From NCBI RefSeq assembly GCF_004792685.1, contig NZ_SRXT01000009.1, positions 62,001-126,000 on the forward strand: a stretch of 64,000 nt of DNA. Direction: 5' to 3'. Origin of the DNA: Sphingomonas gei (GTDB taxonomy: Bacteria > Pseudomonadota > Alphaproteobacteria > Sphingomonadales > Sphingomonadaceae). Position 1 is the stretch's first letter. The number at the start of each line of letters is the position of its first letter. Positions 53,130-61,805 of this stretch are shown here, one piece after another. The translations under genes were made by a program, and so were the position numbers. Below the pieces are notes generated by a model. The model was not told the DNA's origin. It saw only the letters and a list, made by a program, of their open reading frames with translations, and ran no database searches.

Positions 53130-53597
53130 TCAGCGGAAAGGGATAACGTTCTCTGAGCCTGTTTCGCTTGGGGCGAAATTACCTCCAGATTGGGTCCTTT
53201 CGCCCAGTCCGATTTGGTTGAGAACTTGGGTAGCCTTTTTCTCTGCGACATAGTCAAAGAGCATCACTGAGAGCACGTCGCCGACAGTTACTGCCGAACC
53301 CAGTTGCAGTGTCAGATACTCGCACGCCTCGTCCAGGCTTTCAGCGCTGGTCGTCAAAATGTTGAACTGGATGCGGACCTTCCCTTCAGTCGGGATAGCG
53401 CCGAGGTGCCTGCGCAAAGTGTCGGTTCGGTGCTCGTTTTTGAAGCAGTCGGAGGCCGCCCGACGCTCGATGAGGCTTTCAAGCGTCTCGTACTGGAGCG
53501 TTTCGTTGGAGTGGAGGCGCAGACTTTCGGTCGACAGTTGAAAGAGGTCCGTGGATATATCCAGAACGTAATTGCGGGTCTCCGCAGTCATGTTCAT
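53130..53597 (-). CDS. Hypothetical protein divergent from the tra operon
   Basis: A protein of about 155 residues from ATG 53597 with AAGGGA upstream. I do not recognise it. The N-terminal helices (NYVLDISTDLFQLSTESLRL) are followed by an alpha/beta part, and the C-terminus is a polar tail. It is divergently oriented from traA across the repeat array at 53733-53841, so it may be a transfer regulator or a relaxosome accessory protein; neither is shown by sequence. Confidence 0.55.
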   Translation of the reverse strand: MNMTAETRNYVLDISTDLFQLSTESLRLHSNETLQYETLESLIERRAASDCFKNEHRTDTLRRHLGAIPTEGKVRIQFNILTTSAESLDEACEYLTLQLGSAVTVGDVLSVMLFDYVAEKKATQVLNQIGLGERTQSGGNFAPSETGSENVIPFR

Positions 53598-53732
53598 ATC
53601 CCTTTCCGTCATCCCGCGCCGACGTGAGCCACCGGTCTCCGAACGGCAATCGTATCCCCAAAGCACGCACGTCGCGAATCAAATCATCGACTCGGGCTGT
53701 CACGTTAGGGTGAATTTACCGAAAAATGCAGC

Positions 53733-53841
53733 GTCCCGCGACCGGGACACGCGGTCCCGCACGCGAGGACGCTGCGTCCCGGACTTGCGGACGTGCCGTC
53801 CCGAAGGTCGGGACGCGCTGTCCCGGGAACGCGGATCGCGC
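53733..53841. repeat. Five tandem 22-bp repeats before the tra operon
   Basis: GTCCCG starts at 53733, 53754, 53776, 53798 and 53820, a period of 21, 22, 22 and 22 bases, about two helical turns. Each unit has GTCCCG, about seven variable bases, GGAC (GGAT in the last) and a GC-rich end; CGGGAC/GTCCCG pairs form local palindromes (for example 53743-53759). The array lies 120 bases before traA, in the gap between two divergent genes. Iteron-like binding sites for a transfer regulator or relaxosome protein, or part of an origin, are the likely meanings. Confidence 0.75.
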
Positions 53842-53875
53842 AAATGGATTCGCAAAAACCTGCGCGGCACTTGGA

Positions 53876-53894
53876 TCGGTTCGTTGCGAACCGA
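53876..53894. promoter_or_regulatory. Perfect inverted repeat between the array and traA
   Basis: TCGGTTCG-TTG-CGAACCGA has perfect 8-bp arms and a three-base centre, 66 bases before the traA start. It could be an operator of the tra promoter or a hairpin near an origin of transfer. Confidence 0.5.
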
Positions 53895-53959
53895 GTTTGG
53901 CGGCCTCCAACCTTCAGTCGGGCGCGGATCAGTCGCGTTCCGATTGAAGGGAAACTCTC

Positions 53960-54280
53960 ATGCAGTCTGTCCTCAAGTACAGCAGTCGTGCGGAGCTGGC
54001 GGTCTTCGCTCTCGTTGCGCTGGCGTTCGCTCTCCTTCTGTTTGCAGGTCCGGCGTTCGCTGGCGCCGACACCACATTCGACACCGCCCTGACCAAGTTC
54101 ACCGACTTCCTCGAAGGGTCGGGCGGCAAGATCATCACCGTCCTCTCGCTCGCCGGCGGCATCGTCGCGCTGGCCTCGGGCCGCTTCTCAATGGGCCAGA
54201 TCGCGATCCCCGTCGGGGTCGGCGTCGGTGCGGGTACCGGCATCCCGATCGTCACCTCCACCGTCACGGCGACGATCTGA
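53960..54280 (+). CDS. traA: Conjugal pilin (TraA/VirB2 family)
   Basis: A 106-residue pilin precursor. It has a basic start, a long signal peptide ending near AFAG|AD (about residue 35), and two hydrophobic segments (KIITVLSLAGGIVALASG and IAIPVGVGVGAGTGIPIVTS) separated by a short polar loop, as in VirB2-like pilins. GAAGGGA precedes ATG. It is the first gene of the transfer operon. Confidence 0.85.
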   Translation: MQSVLKYSSRAELAVFALVALAFALLLFAGPAFAGADTTFDTALTKFTDFLEGSGGKIITVLSLAGGIVALASGRFSMGQIAIPVGVGVGAGTGIPIVTSTVTATI

Positions 54281-54338
54281 AACGGCCGACGGTCGGTCGG
54301 GATAGCAGATCCGGCCGGCCTTTGGGGAGGGTGGTGCA

Positions 54339-54629
54339 ATGGCTGCGGACAAGTACGTCGTACCGTCTCATCTGGATGATCCCGAGCTAATCGGGCTGTG
54401 GACGCTGGATGAGTTCCTGGCGATGGTTATCCCGTTCGTCTGGGGAATCCTGTCTCAGCACATTCTCATTGGCGTCGTGCTTTCGGGTGCGGGCTGGTGG
54501 GGACTGAAGAAGGCTAAGGCAGGGCGGGCGACGTCTTGGCTCCTCCATCTGGCCTATTGGCATCTTCCGGCCGGGTTCACCGGCATGAAGGCCACGCCAC
54601 CCTCCTATCTCCGACTGATGGCCGGCTGA
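54339..54629 (+). CDS. traL: Type-F conjugation protein TraL
   Basis: A 96-residue VirB3-like inner-membrane protein. It begins with VPSHLDDPELIGLWTLDEF, the usual TraL start (L-D-x-P), and has two helices around FVWGILSQHILIGVVLSGAGWWGLKKAK, ending in YWHLPAG. GGGGAGGG stands before ATG. It acts in pilus assembly. Confidence 0.9.
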   Translation: MAADKYVVPSHLDDPELIGLWTLDEFLAMVIPFVWGILSQHILIGVVLSGAGWWGLKKAKAGRATSWLLHLAYWHLPAGFTGMKATPPSYLRLMAG

Positions 54630-54630
54630 A

Positions 54631-55197
54631 ATGGAGATCGCCTACACCCATGCGCAAAGCCAGCGCGTTCTGCGGCAACGCAATCTCCTGGTCGCCCTTG
54701 CGGGGGTCCTTGGCGTCGTCTGCGGCATCTTGATGCTGGTCACCGCGACGCGAGACCGGGAAGTCGTCCTGCAACCTGTGCTGACGCGGCCCCTGGCAGT
54801 CAGCAGCTCAGGTGTTTCGCGCGAGTATCTCGAGCTGATCACGCGCGACACGGCGGTGCTGACGCTCGATCGGAGCCCGTCCAATCTCGAATATTGGATG
54901 AAGTCGGTCCTCGAGATCACCGCTCCGAGTGCGCAGGGGAAGATCCGCGGGGATCTCATGAAGATCGTCAACGAGCAGCGCGGATCTTCGATCGCGCAGT
55001 TCTTTACGATCCAGACGATGGAAATCGACCCGAAAAACCTTTGGTCCACTGTGACCGGGGATTTGCACACGATCGTCGGGAACAAGGTTGTTTCGAACGA
55101 GCGCCGGACTTTCCGCTTCGATTGGCAATACTCCGGCCTCTCTCTGAAGCTCATCGGCTTTGGAATGGTGACGACCGGCAAGGAAAAGGATCTGTGA
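54631..55197 (+). CDS. traE: Type-F conjugation protein TraE
   Basis: A 188-residue VirB8-like component. A short cytoplasmic start leads to one membrane helix (LLVALAGVLGVVCGILMLV, residues ~20-38), then a periplasmic NTF2-like domain with REYLELITRDTAVLTLDRSPSNLEYWM. It starts one base after the traL stop and shares a base with traK. Confidence 0.9.
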   Translation: MEIAYTHAQSQRVLRQRNLLVALAGVLGVVCGILMLVTATRDREVVLQPVLTRPLAVSSSGVSREYLELITRDTAVLTLDRSPSNLEYWMKSVLEITAPSAQGKIRGDLMKIVNEQRGSSIAQFFTIQTMEIDPKNLWSTVTGDLHTIVGNKVVSNERRTFRFDWQYSGLSLKLIGFGMVTTGKEKDL

Positions 55198-56000
55198 TGT
55201 CGGTCTACGTCATCGGTAGCGCCGCGACGGGCGCGGTCTTCCTCTCTCGCTATTATTGCTATCTGAGCCGCTTCATCGGCGCCGCGCTCATGGTCGTGAG
55301 CTTTTTCCTGATCGCCGCGCCGGCCTGGGCCGACCAGACGGTGATGGCGTCCGATGGAAGCCAGGTTGATTGCGCCGCTTCGGCAAAGGATCTGACCAGG
55401 ATCAGCCTCGTCGAGGACGAGTTTGCCTCGGTGTCCAAGATTTCGACCGGCAACCCGTCGGACGACTTTTCAGTCGTGAACGAACCGGTCCGCGGCGACA
55501 TCTATCTTTCGGTGCCGGAAGGGTTCGGCCGCCAGGCGCTGTCGTTCTTCGCCACGAGCAAGCGCGGCTATGTCTACAAATTTGTGTGTCGGGTCGCTGG
55601 CGAGCAGGCGGTCCAGGTGTTCATCTCGAACCCCGCGATTGCCAAGGAGAAAGCGGGCGACCCGGTCCCGCAGGTGGCCGCGGCCGATCCGCAGGAGTCA
55701 GCCGTCGAGCTTGTCCAGGCGATGTATTCGAACAGCGTCGTCGATGGCTATGAGATGCGCCAGCGGGCGCTCCGGCCGGTCTATGTCGGCACGCTCAAGG
55801 TCCAGATGATCGCGGAATATCGCGGCGCCGATCTGACCGGCCGTGTCCTTCGGATCGAAAACAAGGGGCCGGCATCGGTCACGCTGACCGAAGCGACGGT
55901 TGCCCCGGCGAGCGCGCTCGCCGTGTCGATCGCCGAGCCGAAGCTGGATCCGGGCAAGGTCACGACGGCCTACCTCGTCTCGCAGAACGGGAGGCAATAA
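55197..56000 (+). CDS. traK: Type-F conjugation protein TraK
   Basis: A 267-residue secretin-like (VirB9-like) component. The start (TGATG) overlaps the traE stop. After a long N-terminal region with a signal peptide ending near AWA|D (about residue 45), it shows RGDIYLSVPEGF and FATSKRGYVYKFVCR. The C-terminal domain (VGTLKVQMIAEYRGADLTGRVLRIENKGP) would contact TraB and TraV. Confidence 0.87.
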   Translation: MSVYVIGSAATGAVFLSRYYCYLSRFIGAALMVVSFFLIAAPAWADQTVMASDGSQVDCAASAKDLTRISLVEDEFASVSKISTGNPSDDFSVVNEPVRGDIYLSVPEGFGRQALSFFATSKRGYVYKFVCRVAGEQAVQVFISNPAIAKEKAGDPVPQVAAADPQESAVELVQAMYSNSVVDGYEMRQRALRPVYVGTLKVQMIAEYRGADLTGRVLRIENKGPASVTLTEATVAPASALAVSIAEPKLDPGKVTTAYLVSQNGRQ

Positions 56001-56001
56001 C

Positions 56002-57327
56002 ATGGCTTTTGCCGACATCCTCCGGCGCAAGCGCGCCCCTCTCGACGGCGCACCCGAAGAGGAAGGCGTCTCGCCGCTGGCAAACGACCTTACAACCAAT
56101 GAGAACGTCCGCAAAAAGCAGCGGCTTCTTCTGGCGGGTGTGGCGGGTGCGGGGCTGATTGCGTCCTCGTTTTGGATCTTCGGCGACGATGGCGGCAAGG
56201 CTACCTCCACCGACGGAGATGCGGCCAAAGTCGAGGTCTCGACCAAGGACATGGTCAACAAGAACCTCAACCAACAGGAATGGATGGCGCTCTCCGAAAA
56301 CCAGATGCAGTCGGTCGAGAACCAGCTCAAATCGGTGAACGGGCAACAGCAGAGGGTCGATCAACTCGCCCAGCAACTTGAGCTGCTCAAAGGGCAAAAT
56401 CAGGCGATGCGCGCCGATGGCCAGCGCGTGCTTTCCGCCTACGAGGCTGAGAACGACCAGCTCAGGCGCCAGATCGCGGCGAAGTCAACGCCGCCGCCGC
56501 CGCCTGGTCCGTCCGCCATGTACGGGCCAAATGGGGTGCAGAATTACCAGCGTCCCGACGCTGGCTCTCCCGGGCGTCCGATGCCTGCCAGCAGCGGCGC
56601 GGAAGTGAAAATGGTGAGCTTCCAGACCTCGGATGGCGGGACTGCCACCCGCGTCGCGAAGGGTACGACGACCTACAGCGACAGCATCAATTATCTGCCG
56701 CCCAACAGCTTCGCGAGTGCGAAAGTCATCGTGGGCGTCGACGCGAGCGCGGGCGTCAACAGCCAGACCGATCCGCTGCCCGTCGTGTTGCGCGTCACGG
56801 GACCGGCACGTTCGGTCTATCAGAATGGCAAGTTGCTCACGACCAAGATCGAAGGTTGCCTGATCAACGGCGCTGCGCGCGGCGATCTCTCCAGTGAGAA
56901 GGTCTACGTCAAACTCCAGAAGATGACCTGCCCCCAGCCCGGCGGTCGTTACGCCGTCTCCGAGGTGAAGGGCTTCATCGCTTTCGGCGGAAAAACAGGG
57001 GTGCGCGGTCGTGTCGTCAGCCGTGAGGGCTCGCTCGCGATGCAAGCGTTCCTGGCTGGCCTCGTCAGTGGTGGTGGTAACGCCCTGAACACTGCGTTCA
57101 ACCAGCCGCTCGCGACCATTGCGAACGACGGCGAAGGCGGCATCAACCGCACCCCCAATTTTGGCAGTGTTGGCCTGCGCGCGCTCGGCGGCGGAGCCGC
57201 CGAGTCCGGAAAGGACGTCTCGAAATATCTGATCGAGCGCGCCGAACAATATCAGCCCGTGATCGAGATGCCGACCGGCATCGATGTCGAAATCGTCTTT
57301 CTGGAGGGTGTGTATGTCCGCAATTGA
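56002..57327 (+). CDS. traB: Type-F conjugation protein TraB
   Basis: A 441-residue VirB10-like channel protein. One membrane helix near residues 38-58 (LLLAGVAGAGLIASSFWIFG), a coiled coil around residues 90-160 rich in Gln (NQQEWMALSENQ ... QQLELLKGQNQ), a Pro-rich hinge, and the C-terminal beta-barrel (SFASAKVIVGVDASAGVNS, LINGAARGDLSSEKVYVKL, GRVVSREG, MPTGIDVEIVFLEGVYV). It lies one base after traK and overlaps the dsbC-like gene by 14 bases. Confidence 0.92.
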   Translation: MAFADILRRKRAPLDGAPEEEGVSPLANDLTTNENVRKKQRLLLAGVAGAGLIASSFWIFGDDGGKATSTDGDAAKVEVSTKDMVNKNLNQQEWMALSENQMQSVENQLKSVNGQQQRVDQLAQQLELLKGQNQAMRADGQRVLSAYEAENDQLRRQIAAKSTPPPPPGPSAMYGPNGVQNYQRPDAGSPGRPMPASSGAEVKMVSFQTSDGGTATRVAKGTTTYSDSINYLPPNSFASAKVIVGVDASAGVNSQTDPLPVVLRVTGPARSVYQNGKLLTTKIEGCLINGAARGDLSSEKVYVKLQKMTCPQPGGRYAVSEVKGFIAFGGKTGVRGRVVSREGSLAMQAFLAGLVSGGGNALNTAFNQPLATIANDGEGGINRTPNFGSVGLRALGGGAAESGKDVSKYLIERAEQYQPVIEMPTGIDVEIVFLEGVYVRN

Positions 57328-58198
57328 TCGACTGCGTAAACTGCGCCCGTTGACGCGGCGCGCCACCGTCCTGGCGGCGATCGGCGCGATCGGTGTGGCT
57401 GGCATCGCGCTGGCTGCCGACGTCGCCGGCCCGGACGATGCCAAGGTGATCGGTCTCCTCAAGGCCCGCCTTCCCAAGACGGATGTCTCCAAGGTCAATT
57501 GCGGGAAGATCGAAGGGCTCTGCGAGGTGACCGCCGGCGCGAACCTCTTCTACGTCAACCATGGCGCCCGCTATCTCATTATCGGACGGGTCTACGACAT
57601 GGAGACCCGTCAGGACCTGACGGCCGCCCGCCTCCTCGAGATCAACCCCGATATGCTGGTCGGCGGCGCCGCCAAAGCGAACGGGGCGGCCGCCGAGGGA
57701 AACGAAGAAGGTGCGGCAGAGGTTGCGACCGCGCCGGCTAGCGGCCGGCGAGCGACCGTGGCGGCCCGGCCAACCTTGCTCAACCTGACCGGATTGTCGA
57801 ATGACGGAGCAATCGTCTGGGGGAACAGGGCGGCCAAACAGAGCGTCACCATCTTCACGGACTTCCGCTGCGGCTATTGCCGCGCATTGACCAATGTCCT
57901 TCGCGATATGGACGTGAAGGTGATCGAGCGGCCGATCTCGGTCCTCGGTAGCCGTGACATCGCAGACCGTGTCTATTGCTCCAAGAACCAGGAACAGGCG
58001 CTTCACGCCGCCTATGCCGGCGAACCGTTCAAAGCGCCGGCCTCCTGCGACACCAGGGGCCTCGATGCCAATGAGAAGTTCGCTCAAAAGCATGGACTGA
58101 ACGCGACACCCGTCATCGTCCGCAGCGACGGCGCAATCCTCGAAGGCTACCGGCCGAAGGAATTCCTCGAGGCCTGGCTCCGGGGCGCCAAGTCGTGA
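57314..58198 (+). CDS. dsbC: DsbC-like thiol:disulfide isomerase of the tra operon
   Basis: A 294-residue periplasmic thioredoxin-fold protein. A signal peptide ends near ALAAD (residue ~37); an N-terminal dimerisation region with YLIIGRVYDMETRQDLT; and a thioredoxin domain with the active site Cys186-Gly-Tyr-Cys189 (FTDFRCGYCRAL) and TPVIV (cis-Pro). The position between traB and traV is typical of F-type systems, where it folds the cysteine-containing Tra proteins. Confidence 0.88.
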   Translation: MSAIDRLRKLRPLTRRATVLAAIGAIGVAGIALAADVAGPDDAKVIGLLKARLPKTDVSKVNCGKIEGLCEVTAGANLFYVNHGARYLIIGRVYDMETRQDLTAARLLEINPDMLVGGAAKANGAAAEGNEEGAAEVATAPASGRRATVAARPTLLNLTGLSNDGAIVWGNRAAKQSVTIFTDFRCGYCRALTNVLRDMDVKVIERPISVLGSRDIADRVYCSKNQEQALHAAYAGEPFKAPASCDTRGLDANEKFAQKHGLNATPVIVRSDGAILEGYRPKEFLEAWLRGAKS

Positions 58199-59208
58199 GT
58201 GGCCATCTCAGACTTGCGCTGCGCCCGCGGCTCCCGATGGGAGGAATGGCTCTAGCCTCGCTGACGTTGCTCGCGGGATGCGCGACCTTCGGCAGCAACG
58301 TGCGCGGAAGCTTTTCCTGCGCCGCGCCTGACGGCGTTTGCGCGCCGTCCTCCTCAATCGACGATCGCGCATTGGCGATGATTGCGGGGGAGGGGAGCGG
58401 CGTGGAGGTGACACCGGCGGGGCCCGTTCCGGACCCGCGCTCGAAGGCGCCAAGATCGACCAGAGCGGCCACACGGCAGATTTTGCCTGTCCAGCCTGGC
58501 GATGCGCGTCGAACCCAAGAGCGCGTCCTGCGCATCGTCTTCCAGCCCTACATCGACGAGCGTGGTCGACTCCACGAGATGAGCGCGGTGCACGCCGTCG
58601 TCCAGAGCGGAGAATGGCAGCAACAGACGATCGCCTCCGCTACGGCGATCCCCGATCGTAATTCAGCGCTTCTAGCCGCGGTGCCGGGATCGCTCGCCGA
58701 AGCCGTCGAGCGGGCCGATCCAGAGACTGTCGATGTATCGGCAATCGACCCCAATCTTCCTGATCCTGCGGTGGTCGCCGCTGCGCGAGCGCGCGGCGCT
58801 GATCCGGTCGCTGCGATCAAGAGCGATGTTGCGGCTCGCCTCGCCCCCAAGGCGGGCCGCAACGCCCGGGCCATCGTGCCATCGACGCCGACATCCTCGA
58901 CCCCGCCGAGCACGCCTCCGTCGGCGTCGCCGGGCGGGGTGACCCCGGCAGCTCCCAGGACCATCCCGACGACCACGAGCCCTAAAACGGTGGGTGCTGT
59001 CGGCGTGACCGGCTTGCCCAAAACGTCAGTGGGGGCTGAGGCGACGGCCCGCGTCAAGGCCAGTCCACAATATCAGGCCCGCGCAGTCGAGGTGGAAGAC
59101 ACGGCGCGCACCGCCGCCGGTGCCGGTGTGCTGCCGCCGGCCAAACCCGATTCAAGGCCGGTCGTTCGTGCTGCTGGCTTCCCAGCGGCCGTGCCCCAGG
59201 AGAATTGA
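58195..59208 (+). CDS. traV: Conjugation lipoprotein TraV
   Basis: A 337-residue outer-membrane lipoprotein starting at a GTG that overlaps the preceding stop (GTGA). The signal peptide ends with LLAGC, placing the lipidated cysteine at residue 29. Mature GSFSCAAPDGVCAPSSSI has the short Cys pair typical of TraV. The long Pro/Ala/Thr-rich C-terminal tail (residues ~235-337) makes it larger than F TraV (about 171 residues). It anchors the TraK/TraB channel in the outer membrane. Confidence 0.87.
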   Translation: MSGHLRLALRPRLPMGGMALASLTLLAGCATFGSNVRGSFSCAAPDGVCAPSSSIDDRALAMIAGEGSGVEVTPAGPVPDPRSKAPRSTRAATRQILPVQPGDARRTQERVLRIVFQPYIDERGRLHEMSAVHAVVQSGEWQQQTIASATAIPDRNSALLAAVPGSLAEAVERADPETVDVSAIDPNLPDPAVVAAARARGADPVAAIKSDVAARLAPKAGRNARAIVPSTPTSSTPPSTPPSASPGGVTPAAPRTIPTTTSPKTVGAVGVTGLPKTSVGAEATARVKASPQYQARAVEVEDTARTAAGAGVLPPAKPDSRPVVRAAGFPAAVPQEN

Positions 59209-59209
59209 G

Positions 59210-61801
59210 ATGGCGAGGGGCTTCTTCGAGGATCTCCTCTCTGGCATGTTCGGTGACAGCAAGCGCCCCGACGCCCAGCGACCCGACCTTGCCGTCCCGA
59301 TGCTGGCGCATTGGCTGCCCTACCGGAGCTATGATCCCAAGACGGGCATATTCTACAACAGCGCGTCGCGCGGGTTCGTAATCGAGGCCGCGCCGCTCGT
59401 CGGCGCCGATGAGCGCACCGGCGAGATCCTGGCGCAATTCCTGTCGGAAGGTATTGCGACCCCCGGCTGCCTTCAGTTCCACCAATGGATGTCGCCGCGC
59501 ATCGGCGAGCGCCTCTCGAAATGGTATCTCCCGCGCTACTCCGCGCGCGGCGTCTACGAACGGATGGCCAAACACCGCGTCGACTTCCTGACCGACGGTG
59601 TCTGGGACTCGCTCTCTGCCGACGCGCCCTTCTGTCTGCGCAATCACCGCGTCGCGATCTCCTATTCGACGCCTGAATCGTCGAGCGTGTCGATCGAGCA
59701 GATCGTCTCGGTGATGGAGGGACTGATCTCCTCTCTGCAGTCGGTCAATGTCACTGCGCGCAAGATGGATCCGGTAGCCCTCATCGGCTGGATCGACGAC
59801 ATCACATCGCCGACCACCGCGGCCGGCGAGGATGCGGTCAGCTATAATCCGCTCGACCCGATCGCTGACCAGGCGATCCGCCGCGATATCGAGCTGCAGG
59901 TCGAGCCTGACCGCATGCTGCTGCGGACCGAACGCTTCAGACCGACGGGCAAGACGCTGAAAGGCGCCCCGGAGATCGGCGAAATCTATCCCGACGTGTT
60001 CGACCTACGGTCGTTCTCGGTGCGCAACCTGCCGAACCGGTGGGCCCCTTGGGACGTCGCCCGTCTTATCGGCGACATGTTCACCGACAAGCTGCGGATG
60101 CCGTGCCCGGTCGCAACCAACCTCTGCATCGATTTCCCCGATGCCCAGGCCTCGACGAACAAGGCCAGCTTCAAGTTCATGCGGACCACGAGCCTCGCCG
60201 ATTCAAAATCGTCCAAGTTCCTCCCGCAGCTGCGCGACCAGTCGCAGGAGTGGCGCTACGTCAACGACGAGATCCGCCAGGGCCGCAAGCTGGTCCGCGT
60301 CTTCTACAGCGTCACGTCCTTCTCGCCGAAAGGAAAGGGTGACAGTAACGAGCGCGTGCTCAAGTCGGTCTATCGTGCCGCGGGCTGGGATCTTCTCGAC
60401 GATCGCTACCTGCAGGTGATGGGGCTCCTGTGCGCCATGCCGATGACGATGGCGAACGGGCTCTCCAAAGACCTCGAACGCATGAAGCGGATGCGGACGC
60501 TGCTCACCACGACGGCCGCCAACCTGGCGCCGGTCCAGGGCGAGTATCTCGGGGGCCAGGTGCCGCACCTGTTGCTCATCGGCAGGCGGGGACAGCCCTT
60601 CTTCTGGAGTCCGTTCGAGAACACCGCCGGCAATCACAACGTTGCGGTCTTTGGCAAATCGGGGTCGGGCAAATCGGTTGCGCTCCAGGAGCTGTGCGGC
60701 TCGCTTTGCGGCGCAGGTGCAAAGGTGGTGGTGATCGACGACGGGCGTTCGTTCGAGCATTCGGCCAAGCTGCAAGGTGGCGCCTTTGTCGAGTTCACGA
60801 TGAGCTCGGGCTTCTGCCTCAACCCCTTTTCAATGATCGACCAGGCCCAGGCGGCCGAGGATGAGGATTACCTCCTCGACTGCATGGCGATGCTGAAGGC
60901 GATCATCAATCAGATGTCGCGGCACATCAACGTGCTCGACGACACTGAGCGAGGCCTCATCGACGGAGCGGTCAACCAGGTCTGGGAAGCGCATGGCAGC
61001 AAGGGGTCGATCGACCTTGTGATCGAAGCGCTGGAGGGGACCGGCAATCCGCTTGCGTCCAATCTCGGAATTGCCATGCGGCCCTTCTCGTCGGGCGGAA
61101 CGTACGGGCGGTTCTTTCAGGGCGAGGTATCCTTCGAGCTGCAGGCGCAGCTTACCGTTTTCGAGCTGTCCGACCTCTCGGCGCGCGAGGAGCTGCGCAG
61201 CGTCGTGCTCACCGCGATCATGTTCATGTCGCAACAGATGATGCGAAAACTCGATCGTTCGATCCCGAAAGCGCTGCTCCTCGACGAGGCCTGGCAGATG
61301 CTCCGGGGCGGCGCGATGGCCGACTTCATCGAAACCTATGCTCGCACCTGCCGCAAATATGGCGCGTCCCTCGTCACTGCGACCCAATCGCTCAACGACT
61401 ATTATAAGTCGGCCGGCTCGATTGCGGCGCTCGAAAATTCCGACTGGTTCGTCATTCTGCAGCAGAAGCCGGAGACGATCGCGGACTTCAAGAAGCACGA
61501 TCGCTTCGAGATGGACGATTATACGGACGCCCTACTCCGATCGCTGAAGCGTAACGGCTTCGAATATTCGGACATCATGATCAAGGGACCCGACACGCTC
61601 GCGGTCGGCCGCCTGGTGCTCGATCCCTATTCGGCCACGCTCTTCTCTTCGAGCCCGAGGACGTTTGCGGCGATCGACGCCCTCATTGCCGACGGCATGA
61701 GCATGGACGAGGCGATCGAGCGGATCGCCTTCCCTGAAAACCCCGAAAAATGGGTGAGCAATCTCGTCGAGCCGGACGAGATCGCGATAGCCGCGGAGTA
61801 G
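59210..61801 (+). CDS. traC: Type-IV secretion ATPase TraC
   Basis: An 863-residue VirB4-family ATPase. Walker A is GKSGSGKS at residues 482-489 (VFGKSGSGKSVALQEL), Walker B is ALLLDEAWQML with Asp692-Glu693, and TYARTCRKYGASLVTATQSLNDY follows as the sensor region. The N-terminal domain (residues ~1-300) is the TraC-type region with LPYRSYDPKTGIFYN. It powers pilus assembly. It starts one base after traV. Confidence 0.95.
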   Translation: MARGFFEDLLSGMFGDSKRPDAQRPDLAVPMLAHWLPYRSYDPKTGIFYNSASRGFVIEAAPLVGADERTGEILAQFLSEGIATPGCLQFHQWMSPRIGERLSKWYLPRYSARGVYERMAKHRVDFLTDGVWDSLSADAPFCLRNHRVAISYSTPESSSVSIEQIVSVMEGLISSLQSVNVTARKMDPVALIGWIDDITSPTTAAGEDAVSYNPLDPIADQAIRRDIELQVEPDRMLLRTERFRPTGKTLKGAPEIGEIYPDVFDLRSFSVRNLPNRWAPWDVARLIGDMFTDKLRMPCPVATNLCIDFPDAQASTNKASFKFMRTTSLADSKSSKFLPQLRDQSQEWRYVNDEIRQGRKLVRVFYSVTSFSPKGKGDSNERVLKSVYRAAGWDLLDDRYLQVMGLLCAMPMTMANGLSKDLERMKRMRTLLTTTAANLAPVQGEYLGGQVPHLLLIGRRGQPFFWSPFENTAGNHNVAVFGKSGSGKSVALQELCGSLCGAGAKVVVIDDGRSFEHSAKLQGGAFVEFTMSSGFCLNPFSMIDQAQAAEDEDYLLDCMAMLKAIINQMSRHINVLDDTERGLIDGAVNQVWEAHGSKGSIDLVIEALEGTGNPLASNLGIAMRPFSSGGTYGRFFQGEVSFELQAQLTVFELSDLSAREELRSVVLTAIMFMSQQMMRKLDRSIPKALLLDEAWQMLRGGAMADFIETYARTCRKYGASLVTATQSLNDYYKSAGSIAALENSDWFVILQQKPETIADFKKHDRFEMDDYTDALLRSLKRNGFEYSDIMIKGPDTLAVGRLVLDPYSATLFSSSPRTFAAIDALIADGMSMDEAIERIAFPENPEKWVSNLVEPDEIAIAAE

Positions 61802-61805
61802 CGTC

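Noticed and set aside
53733..53841. The periodic GTCCCG array as a CRISPR
   Set aside because: The units are contiguous 22-bp repeats with no unique spacers, and no cas gene is present.
56485..57498. Minus-strand frame of about 337 codons opposite traB
   Set aside because: Shadow of traB and the dsbC-like gene.
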